A program made the translations under genes and the position numbers. Positions 40,432 through 43,984 of a stretch of DNA of 43,984 nt are shown here, in pieces. Origin of the DNA: Ruminococcus sp. UBA4240 (GTDB taxonomy: Bacteria; Bacillota; Clostridia; Oscillospirales; Ruminococcaceae); NCBI GenBank assembly GCA_002395525.1, contig DGXE01000015.1:1-43984 (forward strand), given 5' to 3'. Position 1 is the first letter of the stretch. Every line of letters starts with the position of its first letter. Under the pieces are notes generated by a model. The model was given only the letters and a program-made list of their open reading frames with translations. It was not told the DNA's origin and made no database searches.

Positions 40432-42432
40432 ATGTCTGATGAGATAAGAACCACAGAAGAAATGAATTCCGAAGAGCTTAACGCCAATTTCAACGCAGAG
40501 GGTGAATACGGCGAGGAGCAGATACAGGTGCTTGAAGGCCTTGAGCCTGTAAGAAAGCGCCCCGGTATGTATATAGGCTCCACAGGACCCAGAGGTCTGC
40601 ACCACCTTGTGTATGAGATCGTGGACAATGCCATAGATGAGGCTCTTGCAGGCTACTGCACGGAGATAAAGGTGAATATCCTCCCCGGGGATGTGATAGA
40701 GGTAGATGACAACGGACGAGGCATACCTACCCAGATACACCACAAGGAGGGCATCTCTGCGGCGACGGTGGTATATACCATACTCCATGCAGGGGGTAAG
40801 TTCGGCGGCGGCGGCTATAAGGTGGCAGGCGGTCTCCACGGTGTGGGCGCATCTGTTGTAAATGCCCTTTCCCAGTGGCTGGAGCTTACCGTGTGCGACG
40901 GCAGGGAGATACATTTCCAGCGGTTTGAAAACGGCGGTCACTACGATGAGGAAATGAAGGTAATAGGCACCACCGACCGCACGGGCACCAATGTAAAGTT
41001 CAAGGCTGACCCCACCATATTCACTGAGACCACTGTATATGACTATGACATACTGCTCACAAGGCTGAGGGAGCAGGCATTCCTTAACGCAGGGGTAAGG
41101 ATAGTGTTCTCTGATCTGCGTGATCCTGAGAATACCCGGACGGAGATCCTCCACTACAAGGGGGGCATAAGGGAATTTGTAGAGCATATCCACAAGGTAA
41201 AGGGATATGAGCCCCTTTCGGACAAGGTGATCTACCTTTCCGGCGTAAAGGATGACATGACGGCGGAAGTGGCTCTCATGTGGAATGACAGCTACAATGA
41301 GGATGTGAGGAGCTTTGCCAACAACATCCACACCACAGACGGCGGTTCCCACGAAACAGGCTTTAAAAATGCCCTTACCAAGGTGATCAACGAATATGGC
41401 AAGAAATTCGGCTACATAAAGGAAAATCAGGACAAGCTCATAGGTGATGATGTACGTGAGGGCATCACAGCCATAATTTCCGTAAAGCTCACCAACTGCG
41501 AGTTTGAGGGGCAGACCAAGGGACGTTTGGGAAATCCCGAGGCAAGGCCGCTGGTGGAGGATATGGTATACCAGAAGCTGATGTACGCTCTGGAGGAGGA
41601 TCCCACCACTGCCCAGCTTGTGATGGAGAAGGTAAACAACGCCCAGAAGGCAAGAGAGGCTGCCAAGAAGGCAAGGGAGACTGCAAGGAGAAAATCCGCA
41701 ATGGACTCCGCATCTTTGCCGGGCAAGCTCCATGACTGCTATGACAAGGACACAGCCCTTACAGAGCTGTACATAGTAGAGGGCGATTCCGCAGGCGGTA
41801 CCGCAAAGCTGGGGAGAAACGCCCGCTATCAGGCAATACTCCCTCTCTGGGGCAAGATGCTCAATGTTGAAAAGGCACGCATAGACAAGGTATACAGCAA
41901 TGAAAAGCTGATGCCTGTTGTGGCGGCACTGGGCACCTCCATAGGCGAGGACTTTGACATATCAAAGCTGAGATACGGCAAGGTGGTCATCATGTCCGAT
42001 GCGGATGTGGACGGCTACCATATCAGGACGCTCATGCTCACATTCTTCTTCAGATACATGAGGGAGCTTATCACAAACGGCAACATATACATAGCACAGC
42101 CCCCCCTGTTCAAAGTGGCAAAGCGCAAGGGCAAGAAGGAAAAGGCTAAGTATGCCTTCTCCGAGGAAGAGCGTGATATGTACATACAGGAGCTGTCCGC
42201 CGAGGGTGACGGCACCATCAATGTGCAGAGATACAAGGGTCTTGGTGAGATGGATCCGGAGCAGCTGTGGGAAACTACCATGAACCCGGAGACACGCATC
42301 ATGCTCAGGGTGAACATAGAGGATGCAGAGCGTGCGGATGAGGCATTCACCATACTCATGGGAGACAAGGTAGAGCCGAGAAAGGAATTCATCGAGAAGA
42401 ACGCCGTGTTTGTGAAGGATTTGGATATATAG
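40432..42432 (+). CDS. gyrB: DNA gyrase subunit B
   Basis: A 666-residue ATPase subunit of gyrase. GHKL motifs: EIVDNAIDEALAGYC, VDDNGRGIPTQIH, GGKFGGGGYKVAGGLHGVGASVVNALS; then the transducer domain and Toprim with TELYIVEGDSAGGTAKLGRN and MSDADVDGYHIRTLML; the C-terminal RYKGLGEMDPEQLWETTM is intact. With GyrA it introduces negative supercoils. The N-terminus has a Glu/Asn-rich extension of about 30 residues before the usual IQVLEGLEPVRKRPGMYIG. AGGAAG lies six bases before the ATG, directly after the repeat array. Confidence 0.98.
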   Translation: MSDEIRTTEEMNSEELNANFNAEGEYGEEQIQVLEGLEPVRKRPGMYIGSTGPRGLHHLVYEIVDNAIDEALAGYCTEIKVNILPGDVIEVDDNGRGIPTQIHHKEGISAATVVYTILHAGGKFGGGGYKVAGGLHGVGASVVNALSQWLELTVCDGREIHFQRFENGGHYDEEMKVIGTTDRTGTNVKFKADPTIFTETTVYDYDILLTRLREQAFLNAGVRIVFSDLRDPENTRTEILHYKGGIREFVEHIHKVKGYEPLSDKVIYLSGVKDDMTAEVALMWNDSYNEDVRSFANNIHTTDGGSHETGFKNALTKVINEYGKKFGYIKENQDKLIGDDVREGITAIISVKLTNCEFEGQTKGRLGNPEARPLVEDMVYQKLMYALEEDPTTAQLVMEKVNNAQKAREAAKKARETARRKSAMDSASLPGKLHDCYDKDTALTELYIVEGDSAGGTAKLGRNARYQAILPLWGKMLNVEKARIDKVYSNEKLMPVVAALGTSIGEDFDISKLRYGKVVIMSDADVDGYHIRTLMLTFFFRYMRELITNGNIYIAQPPLFKVAKRKGKKEKAKYAFSEEERDMYIQELSAEGDGTINVQRYKGLGEMDPEQLWETTMNPETRIMLRVNIEDAERADEAFTILMGDKVEPRKEFIEKNAVFVKDLDI

Positions 42433-42509
42433 AGAAGTGAGTAATGAATAATGATAACCTTTACTACGTTGTAAATATTCAAAAAACGTCAATGCATTGA
42501 TGGGTGATT

Positions 42510-42746
42510 ATGTTAGAACACTATGATTTTTCTAATGCTGTAAAAAACCCTTTTGCAGAGGTTCTTAACGAAAACAGAACAGTGAAACTTGATGATGATG
42601 TAATGGATTACTTTTTAGATTTGTCTGATAAAGAAAGGATCCCTTTACAGACACTCGTCAATCTTTACCTTATTGATTGCATGAAAAATCACCGCAAGCT
42701 GACAATGTCATGGGATAGTAAAATGAACGTCAAAATAAGTGAATGA
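42510..42746 (+). CDS. Small BrnA/CopG-antitoxin-like protein, orphan
   Basis: A 78-residue acidic protein. DDDVMDYFLDLSDKERIPLQTLVNLYLIDCMKNHRK resembles the helix-rich ending of BrnA-type antitoxins, in which a V.EYF......GIPYQTLINLYL.. pattern is typical. No BrnT-like toxin frame lies next to it. The start is the ATG at 42510 or the GTG at 42504; only a weak GGGTG precedes. Codon use (TTA, AAA, GAT, CTT) is more AT-rich than in gyrB, suggesting separate origin. Its end overlaps only an open extension of the next gene. Confidence 0.55.
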   Translation: MLEHYDFSNAVKNPFAEVLNENRTVKLDDDVMDYFLDLSDKERIPLQTLVNLYLIDCMKNHRKLTMSWDSKMNVKISE

Positions 42747-42787
42747 CATTCACCATCGGTTTTGACAGCTGCCTAACAGGAGTGTAT

Positions 42788-43447
42788 ATGATAGATGAAA
42801 GGATCTCAGAGGGCATATCTGTGATGATAGCCCGGGGAGAGTATGAAAGTTCCAAGGATGACATTCTGCGGGGCTTCGGAATATTCCAGAAAAAGTATAC
42901 GAGAAAAAATACTATTATACAAATGGTATTAGTTTGTATTGCACTGATTATACAAATAGTAAATTTGTGTACAGATTCAGGCACCAAGTCTATGAGTGTT
43001 CTGCTCATCGGTGTGTGTGTCATACTGGGGATATATGTTCTCAAACGCCCCGGTGACACCCGCAGGAAGCTGGCTGAGGCACTTGATACTGTACAGGGAG
43101 TAATATACAATACTGAAATTTATACAGACAGGATAATTATTTCCACAGTGTACGACCCGGAGGTGAACGGTGAGGAAAAGCCGGAGGATATTTCAACAAG
43201 CCAACAGGAGAATGTTGAAAATGTTGAAAAAGCCGGCGAGGAGCAGGACGAGCTCCCTCCCGCAACGGTCATCCACCTTGACAATCCCGGTGTGGAGATG
43301 ACGGAGACAAAGGATCTCTACGTGCTCTACATCAGAAAGATAAATGTGTACGTAATACCCAAAAAGGCATTTGACAACAACAGTGAAATAAGAGAGCAGC
43401 TTGCTGCTGTCATGGGAACAAGATACTCTGTGAACGAAGCAGCATAA
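42788..43447 (+). CDS. Hypothetical membrane protein, YcxB-like
   Basis: A 219-residue protein. Two adjacent membrane helices (about residues 44-62, TIIQMVLVCIALIIQIV, and 71-85, MSVLLIGVCVILGIYVL) follow a charged N-terminus; the rest is cytoplasmic and ends KDLYVLYIRKINVYVIPKKAFDNNSEIREQL, similar to the (IPK.aF) ending of YcxB-type proteins. A Glu-rich insert (about 145-170) lies between. The ATG at 42788 has AGGAG five bases upstream; the longer frame to 42743 is unlikely. The first helix is encoded by an unusually AT-rich patch with ACAAATGGTA (42919-42928) and ACAAATAGTA (42952-42961). Confidence 0.55.
   Translation: MIDERISEGISVMIARGEYESSKDDILRGFGIFQKKYTRKNTIIQMVLVCIALIIQIVNLCTDSGTKSMSVLLIGVCVILGIYVLKRPGDTRRKLAEALDTVQGVIYNTEIYTDRIIISTVYDPEVNGEEKPEDISTSQQENVENVEKAGEEQDELPPATVIHLDNPGVEMTETKDLYVLYIRKINVYVIPKKAFDNNSEIREQLAAVMGTRYSVNEAA
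43138..43230. promoter_or_regulatory. Cluster of DnaA-box-like sites inside the YcxB-like gene
   Basis: ATTTCCACA (43138-43146), ATTTCAACA (43190-43198) and two abutting TGTTGAAAA (43213-43221, 43222-43230). The last two encode Asn-Val-Glu repeats, so they may be coding coincidence. Confidence 0.3.
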
Positions 43448-43477
43448 CATCTCAACTTTAACCCAAGGAGCATCCAA

Positions 43478-43984
43478 ATGGACGAATTCAGCCTTAAAAA
43501 TCAAAAGTTTGTGGACAAGGATATAGAAAAGGAAATGAGATCCTATTTCCTTGCATATTCTATGTCCGTAATAATCTCAAGAGCACTGCCGGATGTGCGT
43601 GACGGACTGAAGCCCGTACACCGCCGCATACTCTACACCATGTTTGAGAACGGCCTTACTCCCGACAAGGATTACCGCAAGTGCGCAGATACTGTAGGTT
43701 CTGTGCTGGGACGGTATCATCCCCACGGTGATGCATCCGTATACGATGCCCTGGTAAGACTGGCGCAGAATTTCTCCCTGAGATATCCGCTGGTGGACGG
43801 CCACGGCAACTTCGGCTCCATGGACGGGGACCCCCCTGCTGCCTACCGTTATACGGAATCAAGGATGGAGAAGCTGTCCCTTGAAATGATGACCGACATC
43901 AACAAGGACACGGTGGATTTCCAGTCAAACTATGATGAAAGACTGAAGGAGCCTGTTGTACTGCCCTCCCGCTTCCCGAACCTG
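43478..43984 (+). CDS. gyrA: DNA gyrase subunit A, cut by window end
   Basis: 169 codons of GyrA are present, with AAGGAG eight bases before the ATG. The N-terminal winged-helix/tower region is clear: SYFLAYSMSVIISRALPDVRDGLKPVHRRILYTM, the quinolone-resistance region GRYHPHGDASVYDALVRLAQNFS, and AAYRYTESRM with the catalytic Tyr125. In the quinolone region the E. coli Ser83 position is Ala (Ala86) followed by Ser, the arrangement also seen in mycobacteria. The rest lies beyond the window. Confidence 0.97.
   Translation, partial: MDEFSLKNQKFVDKDIEKEMRSYFLAYSMSVIISRALPDVRDGLKPVHRRILYTMFENGLTPDKDYRKCADTVGSVLGRYHPHGDASVYDALVRLAQNFSLRYPLVDGHGNFGSMDGDPPAAYRYTESRMEKLSLEMMTDINKDTVDFQSNYDERLKEPVVLPSRFPNL

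Noticed and set aside
40399..41733. 444-codon minus-strand open frame
   Set aside because: Antisense shadow of gyrB caused by its codon bias; no ribosome binding site or domain, and gyrB is unmistakable.
41868..41876. TGTTGAAAA box inside gyrB
   Set aside because: It encodes Asn-Val-Glu-Lys in a conserved gyrase segment and is isolated, so chance is sufficient.
1..43984. tRNA, rRNA, CRISPR array or prophage
   Set aside because: No cloverleaf with CCA-end context, no rRNA-like stretch, no short regularly spaced direct repeats with unique spacers and no phage structural genes were seen; the only regular repeats are the 163-bp array and the codons of the Tyr-repeat protein.

Overview
The window looks like a chromosomal origin region of a Gram-positive gut clostridium, most likely Ruminococcus or a close relative (Oscillospiraceae). 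The reasons are the dnaA-dnaN-S4-recF-remB-gyrB-gyrA block, the rpmH-rnpA-yidD-yidC-jag-mnmE block, soj/spo0J-type parAB with a consensus parS, a dcw cell-wall/division cluster with a PASTA-type transpeptidase and DivIB, a meso-diaminopimelate-type MurE, a Thr-rich linker on a lipoprotein hydrolase, and a GH43 xylan-type enzyme. No tRNA, rRNA or CRISPR array was seen.

Layout. 1-1125: IS3-family element (IS150-like), cut by the window edge. 1166-8542 (minus): acetyltransferase-like protein, metY, Toprim/RNase M5-like protein, ung, parB, parA with parS in its leader, then a U32-like protein, tatD and pgsA. 8661-11379 (minus): GH3 lipoprotein and GH43 enzyme. 11685-13729 (plus): a secreted Tyr-rich 47-residue repeat protein and a 45-residue peptide resembling a free-standing cell-wall sorting tail. 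13792-28624 (minus): membrane and hypothetical genes, then the dcw cluster read from mraZ: mraZ, rsmH, ftsL, PBP, a fused murE-murF, a new 55-codon gene, mraY, ftsW, murG, ftsQ. murD is missing from its usual place, where a 386-base structured spacer lies. 29285-34856 (plus): rpmH to mnmE and a membrane protein. 35162-43984 (plus): dnaA, a 683-base origin candidate, dnaN, S4 protein, recF, remB, three 163-bp tandem repeats, gyrB, two small accessory genes, and gyrA cut by the window end.

The genes serve replication initiation (dnaA, dnaN, recF, gyrase), origin segregation (parABS), peptidoglycan precursor synthesis and septation (dcw), and membrane protein insertion and tRNA modification (yidC, jag, mnmE). 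The rpmH-mnmE block points the same way as dnaA, whereas in the Bacillus arrangement it is divergent; here the divergent partner of rpmH is mraZ.

Most interesting non-coding signals: (i) about nine copies of TTTCAACA-like boxes between dnaA and dnaN, next to a DnaA whose DNA-reading loop is atypical; (ii) mirrored MraZ-type operators, one on the dcw promoter and one facing rpmH; (iii) the pair ACAAATAGTA/ACAAATGGTA occurring together at three separate places right of the origin; (iv) a family of intergenic inverted-repeat elements, amplified in front of gyrB; (v) a hairpin over the IS promoter that could hide the transposase ribosome binding site from read-through transcripts. All calls come from reading the sequence; no database search was run.
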